Made by a program: the position numbers and the translations under genes. This document shows positions 43,373 through 51,990 of a DNA stretch of 64,000 bases, piece by piece. The stretch lies in assembly GCF_004341105.1 (NCBI RefSeq), contig NZ_SLZK01000013.1, positions 1 to 64,000 of the forward strand. Reading direction: 5' to 3'. Each line of letters opens with the position of its first letter. Positions within the stretch are counted from its first letter, which is position 1. Below the pieces are notes generated by a model. That model was not told the origin of the DNA. It saw nothing but the letters and a program-made list of their open reading frames with translations, and did no database searches. Source of the stretch: Rhizobium sp. BK418. GTDB taxonomy: Bacteria; Pseudomonadota; Alphaproteobacteria; Rhizobiales; Rhizobiaceae.

Positions 43373-44899
43373 CTACTTCTTGATGGATGCGTTCCAGAAG
43401 TACGGCCACGGAGCCGGATCGACGCCTTCGAGCTTCGTCGACTCCGCCGATACCGCGTTGAAATCGCCAATCTTCATATATGGCACTTCATCATACATGG
43501 TCTTCTGGACATTAGCCCACAGTGCCACGCGCTTCTGCGGATCGACTTCCGAGGTGAAGGCATCGACGACGCTCTTGCGCGCCGGCGTATCCCACCAGCC
43601 GGGCGAACTCGGCGAGAGCGAGCCGATCAGCGCCGGCTCCGGAAGGAAGGGGCTGTGGCTGATGTAGATATCCCAAAGCTTCGGATCGGTGCGGCGCTGC
43701 GTCAGCGTTGCCCAGTCGACGACCTGCAGATCGACGGCAAAGCCGGCCGCCTTCAGATATTCGGCGGCGACCTGCGCCATCTTGTAGTGGAACTCGTACT
43801 GGCGGCTGGTCAGAATACGGATCGGCTCGCCATTGTAGCCTGCAGCCTTCGCCGCAGCCGCCGCACCTTCCGGATCGGCCGCATTATAATTACCCTTGAC
43901 CCCGGCATCCGTATTCCAGGCGTAAGGCTTGGGATAGATGTCGCCGTCGAGCGTATAGAAATCCGTGCTTCCGAAAGCAGCGGCAAGCATGTCCTCCATG
44001 CTGAGCGCCTGACGGATTGCCTTGCGGACCTCGATGTTCTTAGCAATGCCTTCCTTGGTATTGAAGACGAAGACCGGGTAACCGAACGGCTTCAGGATGA
44101 CAGGCTGCGACGCGGTCGAAGCCTTCAGCTTATCGAAGGATTCGACCGGGATCGAGTCGACGTAATCGTATTGGCCGGATACGGCAGCCTCAACGCGGGT
44201 GTTGGCATCCGGAACTGGCACGAAGCGGATTTCGTCGAGATATTGGTGGCGGGCGCCACCGTAACCGTCACTCTCGCCGTCGCGCGACTTGTAGCCGTCG
44301 AAACGGACGAGCTGGATATACTGATCCGCCTTGCGTTCCTTCAGCATATAGGGGCCGGTGCCGATGAACTCCTTCATCGGTTCATCCTGCTTTTCAGCGG
44401 GAATGATGATAGCGGCGGAATTGTTGAAGGCGAGCAGCGAGGTCAGCGGCGCATAGGGCTGCTTCAGCGAAATCTTCACGGTCGCCGGATCGGCAGCCGT
44501 GATGGAGTCGATAAAACCTGCTACCTGCTTGCCACGCGATGCAATCTTCATCCAGCGGTTCAGCGAGGCGACAACATCCTCCGAAGTCATGTCGGTGTTA
44601 TCGTGGAATTTGATACCAGTACGCAGCTTGATCGTATAGGTCTTACCGTCGGCACTGATTTCCGGCAGGCTTTCAGCCAGAAGCGGGGTCACGCTCCACT
44701 TCTTGTCGAAAGTGTAGAGCGTCTCGAAAATATGCTGCGTAACGATGCCGACGAGGTCGGCGGTCGAGGACATCGGATCAAGCGTCGGCGGTTCGCCGAT
44801 CGTCGCGACGTTGATCACGCCCCCCTTCTCCTGAGCCATCAAAGTTGTCGGCAAAGCGACCATCGCTGTGCCGAGAAGGAATGCGACAAATGTCTTCAT
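43373..44899 (-). CDS. ABC transporter substrate-binding protein, family 5
   Basis: A 508-residue periplasmic binding protein with a Sec signal peptide (MKTFVAFLLGTAMVALPTTL, cut near LMAQEKGG). Family-5 landmarks are GEPPTLDPMSSTADLVG, the LRTGIKFHDNTDMTSEDVVASL segment and FVFNTKEGIAKNIEVRKAI. The ligand is unknown; peptides, glycan fragments or N-acyl amino acids are usual. It is the first gene of the operon and has an inverted repeat 37 bases upstream. Confidence 0.95.
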   Translation of the reverse strand: MKTFVAFLLGTAMVALPTTLMAQEKGGVINVATIGEPPTLDPMSSTADLVGIVTQHIFETLYTFDKKWSVTPLLAESLPEISADGKTYTIKLRTGIKFHDNTDMTSEDVVASLNRWMKIASRGKQVAGFIDSITAADPATVKISLKQPYAPLTSLLAFNNSAAIIIPAEKQDEPMKEFIGTGPYMLKERKADQYIQLVRFDGYKSRDGESDGYGGARHQYLDEIRFVPVPDANTRVEAAVSGQYDYVDSIPVESFDKLKASTASQPVILKPFGYPVFVFNTKEGIAKNIEVRKAIRQALSMEDMLAAAFGSTDFYTLDGDIYPKPYAWNTDAGVKGNYNAADPEGAAAAAKAAGYNGEPIRILTSRQYEFHYKMAQVAAEYLKAAGFAVDLQVVDWATLTQRRTDPKLWDIYISHSPFLPEPALIGSLSPSSPGWWDTPARKSVVDAFTSEVDPQKRVALWANVQKTMYDEVPYMKIGDFNAVSAESTKLEGVDPAPWPYFWNASIKK

Positions 44900-44935
44900 T
44901 TCATGCTCCCGGTTTAATGTTCCACAATTATGTTA

Positions 44936-44963
44936 TGTCGATTTTTATAATAGAATATCGACA
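44936..44963 (-). promoter_or_regulatory. operator-like inverted repeat upstream of the family-5 binding protein
   Basis: TGTCGAT (44936-44942) and ATCGACA (44957-44963) form perfect 7-bp arms around an AT-rich 14-base centre. It lies 37 bases before the ATG of the binding-protein gene, in a stretch with AATGTTCC and TATAAT-like sequences. Probably an operator of the importer-amidohydrolase operon. Confidence 0.55.
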
Positions 44964-45272
44964 GAAGTGGTCCTGTCAATCGGGAAAGTGGTTCCTTACG
45001 CAGAAATGAAAACTGCCGCCATGGGTAGCCATTGTCTGCAACTTGCTGGTTTAGGTTTCGTGACGTCCATTGCTAAAGGTAATGAAGCGGCTTCGCCTTG
45101 ATAGGGAGCTCAGATGACCTTCTGGAAGCAACACGGGATCAGCTGTGGTGACGCAAATGGGGGCAGCGGCCCGACAACGGCTGTCGGTCTAAATAAGGTC
45201 GCAATGGCCTCTTGAAGATTCAATCTGAAGTTAAGTATATTATAACTAGAATATCGCAGGATTCTTTAATGA

Positions 45273-45290
45273 TTTTGGTATATACCAAAA
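45273..45290. promoter_or_regulatory. perfect 18-bp palindrome
   Basis: TTTTGGTATATACCAAAA reads the same on both strands. It stands about 400 bases before the first gene of the glycan island, in AT-rich DNA. A dimeric HTH repressor site is the most likely meaning; a cruciform or a protein-bound spacer element is also possible. Confidence 0.6.
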
Positions 45291-45691
45291 GAAGTAGCCA
45301 TATCGGACTAAGGTCCGGGGTGCGCACCGCACAAAAAAAAGCCACAATACGATCGTGTTTACTTTATCGGGGACATTGAAGGCCGTCCCTTAGGGCGCGC
45401 ATTGGATGAAGATCACTCCCTTGGCGCTCCGATTTGCGGGGGGCGCGCGCTAATAATCTAAAAGCAACCTCCACTCGGCCGGACTGAAATATCATTGCGC
45501 TGGACGCAAGAGAACCCGGAGGATTCTTTTTGAACTCAGGCAAACCCAATAAAACTTTATTCCAATTCTCGACATTAATCAAAGGTCTTAACGTTAAACT
45601 TCGGAAAGATGGCCGTAGCGTTGACCATTTCTTTGCGTTGTAGATACTCTGAATATAAGCAAATCGAAACATGCCATCTGTTGGAGAAGTC

Positions 45692-46690
45692 ATGAAGAAA
45701 GTGCTTGTAGCAGGCGGAGCTGGTTTTCTCGGGTCGCATTTGTGCGACAGGCTTTTAAATCGCGCCGACGTCGAAAAGCTGGTTGTTGTTGACAACCTTT
45801 GGACCGGGCGTGAGGAGAATATTTCCCATATAAGGGATCCTCGCTTCCATTTCGTCCGGTCCGACGTGGAAAAGCTTCAGACTTCGGATAAGTTTGACGA
45901 AGTATATCACCTTGCTTCTCCGGCCTCACCTCCATGGTACATGAAGGAACCCAAGAGAACTATTTCGGCAAATCTCATCGGAGCGTTTCGTCTTCTGGAC
46001 CTTCTGAAAAAAGGAGGCCGCTTCTGCTTCACCTCTTCCTCGGAGGTCTATGGCGATCCGCTCGTTTCGCCGCAGCCGGAGTCCTATAAGGGCCAGGTCG
46101 ATTGCACCGGACCACGTTCGTCCTATGACGAAAGCAAACGCTGCACCGAGTCCTTGCTGTTCGAGATGCAGCGCACGCAGGGTCTGGACGTCAAAATCGT
46201 TCGTCCCTTCAACGTATACGGCCCGAGGACGCGACCGGACGACGGCCGCGCCGTCTCCAACTTCGCCGCGCAGGCGCTGACCGGCCGCCCCATTACGGTG
46301 TTCGGGGATGGCCTCCAGTCCCGAAGCTGGGGCTATGTCGACGATATCATCGACGGCTTTGCCCGTTATTTCTGGATGACCGAAACGGATTACAGGGGGC
46401 CGCTTAATGTCGGGAACGACCGGGAAATCGCAGTCCTGGAAGTGGCGCGGTATGTCTCGCGCCTGATGGGCGGTGTTCCGATCGTATTCGAGCCTTCGCC
46501 GCCGCACGATCCGACAAACAGACGGCCAGACCTGACGAATGCAAACTATGTGATGCCCGAATGGTCGTGCACGATTAGCTATGAGGAAGGCGTCGCCAAG
46601 ACTCTGGACTGGTTCAGGGAGGAGATGAAAATTACCTCGGCAAAGGTTGCGCAGGGGGGCTCCCGCCGGCTGGCCAAGGCAGGACGCTGA
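45692..46690 (+). CDS. NAD-dependent sugar-nucleotide epimerase/decarboxylase, UDP-xylose synthase-like
   Basis: A 332-residue extended short-chain dehydrogenase. The NAD motif is VLVAGGAGFLGSHLCDRLL; the catalytic Y-x-x-x-K is SYDESKRCTESLL with TSSSEVYGDPL as the serine strand. RPFNVYGPRTRPDDGRAVSN and FGDGLQSRSWGYVDD match UDP-glucuronate decarboxylases (UDP-xylose synthase). ATG at 45692 follows GGAG; an upstream ATG at 45671 has no site. It likely makes an activated pentose for the glycosyltransferases downstream. Confidence 0.85.
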   Translation: MKKVLVAGGAGFLGSHLCDRLLNRADVEKLVVVDNLWTGREENISHIRDPRFHFVRSDVEKLQTSDKFDEVYHLASPASPPWYMKEPKRTISANLIGAFRLLDLLKKGGRFCFTSSSEVYGDPLVSPQPESYKGQVDCTGPRSSYDESKRCTESLLFEMQRTQGLDVKIVRPFNVYGPRTRPDDGRAVSNFAAQALTGRPITVFGDGLQSRSWGYVDDIIDGFARYFWMTETDYRGPLNVGNDREIAVLEVARYVSRLMGGVPIVFEPSPPHDPTNRRPDLTNANYVMPEWSCTISYEEGVAKTLDWFREEMKITSAKVAQGGSRRLAKAGR

Positions 46691-46723
46691 ACAGTTCCCC
46701 AGCACCTGGCGCAGAGTGTAGTA

Positions 46724-47902
46724 ATGAGTGACGCCATACCGCGTGACATGAAAAACAATGTCTTCCCCGTGCCTATCCGGTACCTGGATCTTTCGTCGGA
46801 TGACGTTGGTGCGAATGGCCCGGCGATCGGCGCCGGGCTCGTGGTCTTCGTTTCCGAAGGCCTCCCTGTTGGTCAGGCCTATATCGAAGAGCAAGAAAGC
46901 CCTGCCGCGCTGGCTGCGCGCGCCGTGCTGCCGGAAACTATCGAACACGCTCGGAATGTGACGCAGGCGCCGATCACGAACCGCGACGTCAGCCTCCTGA
47001 TCTGCACCAAGGATCGGCCGGATCAACTGGCCAGATGCCTCGCATCAATCCCCAAACAATCTCTGCCTCCGGCTGAAGTAATCGTCGTCGACAATGCCTC
47101 AACCGGCGATGGCACCCGCCGTGCCGTGGAAGCGGCTGGCGCGACCTATGTGCGCGAGAACAGGATTGGGTTGGACTACGCTCGCAATGCGGCAGTGCGC
47201 GCGGCAAAGACCGAGTTCGTGGCGTTCACCGATGACGACGTCGTTCTGCACGAACGTTGGCTGGAGAACCTGATGAAGGCTTTCGACCGGCCTGAAATCG
47301 GATGCGTCACCGGCCTTGTCCTTCCCGGGGAGCTTTCCACGCCCGCCCAACTGATATTCGAAACTCATTGGGGATTTGGTAGAGGCTACAAGCGCCAAGA
47401 CTTCGGTCCGGATTTCTATCGTCAAAGTGCGCGCCACGGGGCGCAGGCATGGCTGATCGGCGCCGGCGCAAGCCAGGCCTTCCGGCGTCGGGTGTTCGAT
47501 GAAATCGGATTGTTCGACGTGCGGTTGGATATGGGTGCGGCAGGGTGTTCGGGTGACTCCGAATTCTGGAACCGGCTTCTCCATTATGGCGGCACCTGTC
47601 GCTACGAGCCGACGGCTGTTTCCTGGCATTTTCATCGCAAGGAGATGAAGGGACTCGCCAAGCAAATACGCCAATATATGAGCGGTCACGTGGCGGCACT
47701 GCTGGTCCAATACCAGAACACCGGAAACCGGGGCAATCTGCGGCGCATTCTGGTTTCGTTGCCTCAATATTATCTCCGGAGGCTGAGGAGACGGCTGCGC
47801 AAGGAAGCAACTTCGGACAACTTCTTTCTCAAGGACGAAATACTGGGCTGCCTGAACGGTGCGTGGTATGTCCTTCGCCGCTGGAAGATGCCAGCATGGT
47901 GA
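46724..47902 (+). CDS. GT2-family glycosyltransferase 1
   Basis: A 392-residue protein with about 85 N-terminal residues of unknown type followed by a GT-A domain. The start of the fold is VSLLICTKDRPDQLARCLASI, the nucleotide-sugar site VIVVDNASTGDGTR, the D-x-D-type motif FVAFTDDDVVLHERW, and the acceptor region GAGASQAFRRRVFDEIGLFD. The C terminus is basic and could sit on the membrane. It overlaps the next gene by seven bases. Acceptor and donor unknown. Confidence 0.85.
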   Translation: MSDAIPRDMKNNVFPVPIRYLDLSSDDVGANGPAIGAGLVVFVSEGLPVGQAYIEEQESPAALAARAVLPETIEHARNVTQAPITNRDVSLLICTKDRPDQLARCLASIPKQSLPPAEVIVVDNASTGDGTRRAVEAAGATYVRENRIGLDYARNAAVRAAKTEFVAFTDDDVVLHERWLENLMKAFDRPEIGCVTGLVLPGELSTPAQLIFETHWGFGRGYKRQDFGPDFYRQSARHGAQAWLIGAGASQAFRRRVFDEIGLFDVRLDMGAAGCSGDSEFWNRLLHYGGTCRYEPTAVSWHFHRKEMKGLAKQIRQYMSGHVAALLVQYQNTGNRGNLRRILVSLPQYYLRRLRRRLRKEATSDNFFLKDEILGCLNGAWYVLRRWKMPAW

Positions 47903-50900
47903 CAGCCGCATCGAAGCCGGACATATCGTTCCTCATCCCCGCCTACAACGCGGCGGAGACCGTGGCCGATTGCCTGGGCAGCTTGCAAAAACAGTCGGTA
48001 TCGAACTGGCAGGCGGTGGTCGTTGACGATGGTTCGAAAGACGATACCTGGAATGCGCTCGAAGGCTTTGCGAAAGCTGACAGCCGGATCCTGATCCATC
48101 GTCAGGCGAATGCCGGCGCGGCCGCAGCGCGTAACGCAGCCGCCGGCTTTGCGACCGCCCCTTTTCTTTGCATGCTCGACGCGGACGACTGGCTGGATCC
48201 AACTTTCATCGAATGCATGCTGCCGATTGCTGCGGATGGCCCCCAGCCGGTGATCGCATGCTGCAGCTATCGCCGCGTCACGCCGGATGGCCGGATGCTC
48301 GAAATCGAAACGCCCCCCAATCTGGCGGGCGATCGAGCAAAGCGGGAATTCTCGTCATTTTGTGCCCTGGCCATTCATACAGTGGTTTTTCCCAAAGACC
48401 TTCTCGTCCGGCTTGGCGGCATGGATACCGAGCTGCAGACCTGCGAGGACTGGGATCTCTGGCTTCGTATGGCGTTTGCAGGAGCTGAATTCAAACAGGT
48501 CGACCAGTGCCTTGCCTTCTATCGGATGAAGGCCGGCTCGCTCTCGGGCGATCCGTTTAAGATGGTAAGGGACGCAATCCGGGTTACCACCAGGGCGCAG
48601 GCCCTCGGCGTGGAAGAGAAACCGTCGGCGGATGATGAGGATGCCCGGTGGACGGCGCCGGCTCTCGGGCAATTGCGGATGCTCGCCTGGACCGCTTCGG
48701 CCAACCTGTGTACGGGAGCTGATCTAGCCGCGCTAGCGGAGCTTTTACCCGAATTTCCCAACGCCTCAGGTTATGAGAGCTTTCTCGGCGCGGTGATATT
48801 GCATGGATTGCAAACAGGTCTGGCAACGGCGAATGCCGCCGATCTCATCGATTTGTCAGAACGCTGGAAACCAGCATTTCTCGACATTGTTCAATTGCTC
48901 GAGCAATACTCGCTGCCCGGGACCGGGCGCCGCCTGGAGGAGTTCGTTGTCTGGTCAATCTCGGCTGCCGATAAGTCGCGCTCCTACTCGGTTGGCCGTC
49001 TGCAGGTGGTTGCAGTCGACACCGGCAACCTGATCTCGGTTGCCAAGGCGAACGGGGTCGATACGCTGCTACTGCACGTCTTTTCCGAAGGGAAACATGT
49101 CGGATCGTATGTGGGCCCTCTGTGGGGAGACCTCTCCGTTCGCGCTCAACTCAGGCTCATCATCGATGAGCTCCGGGCCGGAGATCACGTGCCCACCCCT
49201 TTGACCTTTACTTATGGCTGCTCCTGGGCAGCCGAAGCCGTCCGCAACACCAGGGTTTTGGGCAAAATAGCCCGGCAGCGGCGGGGGCGACGACGTCAGC
49301 TCAACCAGCTCTCCTACGCGATACGTCGCAACGTGCTCGTCAAATCCGCGGCGACGGAGGCTGGGGACAATGACGCACGTTTGTTGGAGGTGCAGTCCCG
49401 TCACGGGCGGCAGTTCCCCGGACCAGTTGCCGAGAGGAGCGGCGTGTCTGCCGAAACAGGAGATGCGCAGACGGTTTTGCCGGAACCCGCAACGAAAGAG
49501 GAATATTGGGAGCGTGTTTTCGAGCGCCCGGACCCGTGGAACTACCTGTCTGTCTACGAGCAGGTTAAATACGACCAGACGCTGAGCCTTGTTCCGGAAG
49601 GGGTCGAAAAAGCGCTCGAGCTCGCCTGCGCGGAAGGAATATTCACGGCGAGGCTCGCTGAGAAGGTCGGTTTCCTGACGGCTACGGATATTTCGCGCCG
49701 CGCCATTGAAAGGGCATCCGAGAGATGTCGGGCGTGTACGAACGCTGAGTTTCGCGTCCTAGATTTCGTCGGGAGTGAACTTCCGCCCGAGCAGGATCTG
49801 ATCGTCTGCTCGGAGGTCCTATACTACATGGACGACGAGAAGATCCTGGAACAGGTATGCCGGAAGATCGCGGCGGCGTTGAAACCGGGAGGGCGCCTTA
49901 TCACGGCACATGCCCATATCCGTCGCGACGAACCCGACAGAACCGGTTTCGACTGGAACAATCCGTTTGGCGTAGGCACGATCAAGGAAGTCCTGTCGAA
50001 CCTCCCTGAACTGGTGCTGGAAGAAACGATCGAGACCGAGCTTTACGCAATCCATCGGTTCGCAAAGCACACGACGGCAAAACCGGCCGCCGTGCGGATC
50101 GAAGCTTACGGCGCCCCTCTCGACGCAGATGTAGCCAAGCACATTATCTGGGGCCCGGCCGGCGTCGATCGCGGGGCGGTATGGACGAACGAGGTGACGA
50201 CTTCGGTTCCAGTGCTGATGTATCATAGAATTGCGCTCGACGGGCCGGACGCACTCAGTCGGTTTCGGGTCGCGCCGGAGATCTTCCGCAAGCAGATGCA
50301 GTTCCTCCGGCGGCAGGGCTATTATACGCTGACTGCCCAGAGCCTTGCCGCACTGCTGCGCGAGCGCAAACCGATCCAAGGACGTCCCGTCGTCTTGACG
50401 TTTGATGACGCCTATCTCGATTTTCTCACCGATGCCTTTCCCATTCTGGCTGAGAGCGGGTTTGGCGCAGACGTTTTCGTGGTGACGGACAAGGTTGGTG
50501 GCTCGTCGGATTGGGATGCCACCTACGGGGAGCCGGCCCCGCTAATGTCCTGGGCCGATATCCGGACTCTGCACCGACAGGGTATCTGCTTTGGATCCCA
50601 TTTGGCGTCTCACAGGCCGGCGAGTTCGCTCGACAACGCCACATTGCTTGGCGAAGCTGCTCTGTCGCGTAATGCGCTCGAAAACCAGCTGGGCGAGGCT
50701 GTGACATCAATCGCCCTTCCCTTCGGCTCCATCGATTTCCGTGTCCCCAGCATTCTTGCCCACACCGGTTACGAGATCGGCTTTTCGACGAAGCCTGCAA
50801 GGGCGAGCTCTGCTGACCAAGTGCTTTCCCTACCACGCCTTGAAGTCCGCGGTGACCTTCCACTCGGGGCCTTTGCCGAGCTGATGGGCCAACCCGATGC

Positions 50901-50913
50901 GTTCATTGGATAG
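47896..50913 (+). CDS. multidomain protein: GT2 glycosyltransferase, unknown domain, NodS-like methyltransferase, NodB-like deacetylase
   Basis: A 1005-residue protein. Domain 1 (about 1-250) is GT2: ISFLIPAYNAAETVADCL, VVVDDGSKDD and the D-x-D-type MLDADDWLDP. Residues about 260-520 match nothing I know; they end in a basic stretch (RQRRGRRRQLNQ). Domain 3 (about 530-725) is a SAM methyltransferase of the NodS type: ERPDPWNYLSVYEQVKYD, motif I ALELACAEGIFT, then DLIVCSEVLYYMDD. Domain 4 (about 770-1000) is a CE4 deacetylase like NodB: VPVLMYHRIA, VVLTFDDAY and GSHLASHRPASS, which gives the D-D and H-x3-H metal site. ATG 47896 overlaps the previous stop. There is no signal peptide, so it acts in the cytoplasm. 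It could build, N-methylate and de-N-acetylate a sugar in one enzyme, as NodC, NodS and NodB do in Nod-factor synthesis; that is inference. Confidence 0.85.
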   Translation: MVTAASKPDISFLIPAYNAAETVADCLGSLQKQSVSNWQAVVVDDGSKDDTWNALEGFAKADSRILIHRQANAGAAAARNAAAGFATAPFLCMLDADDWLDPTFIECMLPIAADGPQPVIACCSYRRVTPDGRMLEIETPPNLAGDRAKREFSSFCALAIHTVVFPKDLLVRLGGMDTELQTCEDWDLWLRMAFAGAEFKQVDQCLAFYRMKAGSLSGDPFKMVRDAIRVTTRAQALGVEEKPSADDEDARWTAPALGQLRMLAWTASANLCTGADLAALAELLPEFPNASGYESFLGAVILHGLQTGLATANAADLIDLSERWKPAFLDIVQLLEQYSLPGTGRRLEEFVVWSISAADKSRSYSVGRLQVVAVDTGNLISVAKANGVDTLLLHVFSEGKHVGSYVGPLWGDLSVRAQLRLIIDELRAGDHVPTPLTFTYGCSWAAEAVRNTRVLGKIARQRRGRRRQLNQLSYAIRRNVLVKSAATEAGDNDARLLEVQSRHGRQFPGPVAERSGVSAETGDAQTVLPEPATKEEYWERVFERPDPWNYLSVYEQVKYDQTLSLVPEGVEKALELACAEGIFTARLAEKVGFLTATDISRRAIERASERCRACTNAEFRVLDFVGSELPPEQDLIVCSEVLYYMDDEKILEQVCRKIAAALKPGGRLITAHAHIRRDEPDRTGFDWNNPFGVGTIKEVLSNLPELVLEETIETELYAIHRFAKHTTAKPAAVRIEAYGAPLDADVAKHIIWGPAGVDRGAVWTNEVTTSVPVLMYHRIALDGPDALSRFRVAPEIFRKQMQFLRRQGYYTLTAQSLAALLRERKPIQGRPVVLTFDDAYLDFLTDAFPILAESGFGADVFVVTDKVGGSSDWDATYGEPAPLMSWADIRTLHRQGICFGSHLASHRPASSLDNATLLGEAALSRNALENQLGEAVTSIALPFGSIDFRVPSILAHTGYEIGFSTKPARASSADQVLSLPRLEVRGDLPLGAFAELMGQPDAFIG

Positions 50914-50919
50914 CAAGCG

Positions 50920-51990
50920 ATGAGCGCTCCTTTCCTCCCTTTGGTCACGGTCATCATTCCGGCCTACAATGCCGAGAAAACTCTTGTTGACACGCTTCAG
51001 AGCGTATCGAACCAGACCTATGAACGCCTTGAGATCCTGGTAGTGGACGACGGCTCGCGGGATAAAACCTACGAGCTGGCAAGTGATTATCGCCTCAAGG
51101 ATCCGCGTGTCAGGGTTCTGCGGCAGGAAAATGGCGGGGTAGCGCGTGCCCGCAACCACGGGATTCACGAAGCAACCGGAAGCTATATAGCCCCGATCGA
51201 TGCCGACGATCTCTGGCATCCCCGCAAGATTGAGTTGCAAGTCCAAGCTCTGAGAAGCTTTCCCGAAGGACGAGGGGTCGCCTACAACTGGTATGTGGCA
51301 ATTGACGCGAATGACTTGATTTTCAACCATTCGAGACCCGTGCTGCACAAGGGCGACGTCTTCGAAATCATGGCTCGGGAAAATTTTATCGGTAATGGCA
51401 GCACACCGCTCATGCCGCGCGCCGATGTTCTGGCATGCGGTGGCTATGATCCGGCGTTGCGTGATCAAGAGGCCGAGGGATGCGAAGACCTGAAACTCTA
51501 TCTCGCACTCGCCGAAAGCCTGCCCTTCGCTGTGGTTCCTGGTTTTCTAACCGGATACCGGTTCACTCAGGGAAATATGTCGAGCAATGCCTATCGCATG
51601 CTGAAATCTCATGCCCTGGTGATGGCAGAGGTCAAAAAACGCCACCCGCGGCTTGCCGCCATCGTCAGCGTTGCGGAATTCGACATGGCACGATGGTACT
51701 TCAAGCGGGCGATTTCCAGCGGAGATCAAGATCAGGTCAGGAAACTGGCGCTGATGCTTGCGAGACGGTTTTCCGCGAAACTCGCCGTCTACGGCACTCG
51801 CCTCGTCTGGTACGCGGCCAAACAGCAAGCGCGACGGCTGGCAAATCGGTCGCCAAAGGCTCCAATACCATCTGGCCCCGCGATCAGCATCGCATTTCCA
51901 GAAAGCGGTACGTCATTCCACGATCGGTTTAAAGTAGCTGTTATCGGTGAGGCCGGTGAGTTCACCACGCTGCGCGCGGGTGATGCATGA
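50920..51990 (+). CDS. GT2-family glycosyltransferase 2
   Basis: A 356-residue GT-A enzyme. Motifs are VTVIIPAYNAEKTLVDTL, LVVDDGSRDKTYE, GGVARARNHGI and the D-x-D-type PIDADDLWHPRKIE. A shared block, NGSTPLMPRADVLACGGYD, CEDLKLYLALAE and GYRFTQGNMSSN, is closely matched by the glycosyltransferase at 53740. The two probably arose by duplication and now flank the exporter gene. It begins six bases after the multidomain gene and its stop overlaps the exporter start. Confidence 0.88.
   Translation: MSAPFLPLVTVIIPAYNAEKTLVDTLQSVSNQTYERLEILVVDDGSRDKTYELASDYRLKDPRVRVLRQENGGVARARNHGIHEATGSYIAPIDADDLWHPRKIELQVQALRSFPEGRGVAYNWYVAIDANDLIFNHSRPVLHKGDVFEIMARENFIGNGSTPLMPRADVLACGGYDPALRDQEAEGCEDLKLYLALAESLPFAVVPGFLTGYRFTQGNMSSNAYRMLKSHALVMAEVKKRHPRLAAIVSVAEFDMARWYFKRAISSGDQDQVRKLALMLARRFSAKLAVYGTRLVWYAAKQQARRLANRSPKAPIPSGPAISIAFPESGTSFHDRFKVAVIGEAGEFTTLRAGDA

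Larger units (their letters stand above)
44900..45691. other. AT-rich gap before the glycan island
   Basis: This 790-base gap is clearly richer in A and T than its surroundings. It carries the inverted repeat at 44936-44963, a possible 33-codon reading frame at 45114-45215 (ATG behind AGGGAGC, product starting MTFWKQHGIS), an 18-bp perfect palindrome at 45273-45290, and a GGTGCGCACC dyad followed by eight A near 45320-45340. A minus-strand open frame (45364-45795) runs back under the epimerase gene and I do not call it. Nothing else recognisable. Confidence 0.55.

Noticed and set aside
43325..44917. 530-codon plus-strand frame opposite the family-5 binding protein
   Set aside because: Shadow frame; the minus-strand gene has a signal peptide and family motifs.
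47896..50913. A true nodulation (nod) locus
   Set aside because: No nod box, NodD, NodC chitin synthase, NodA or NodIJ seen; the NodS- and NodB-like parts are domains in a larger protein.
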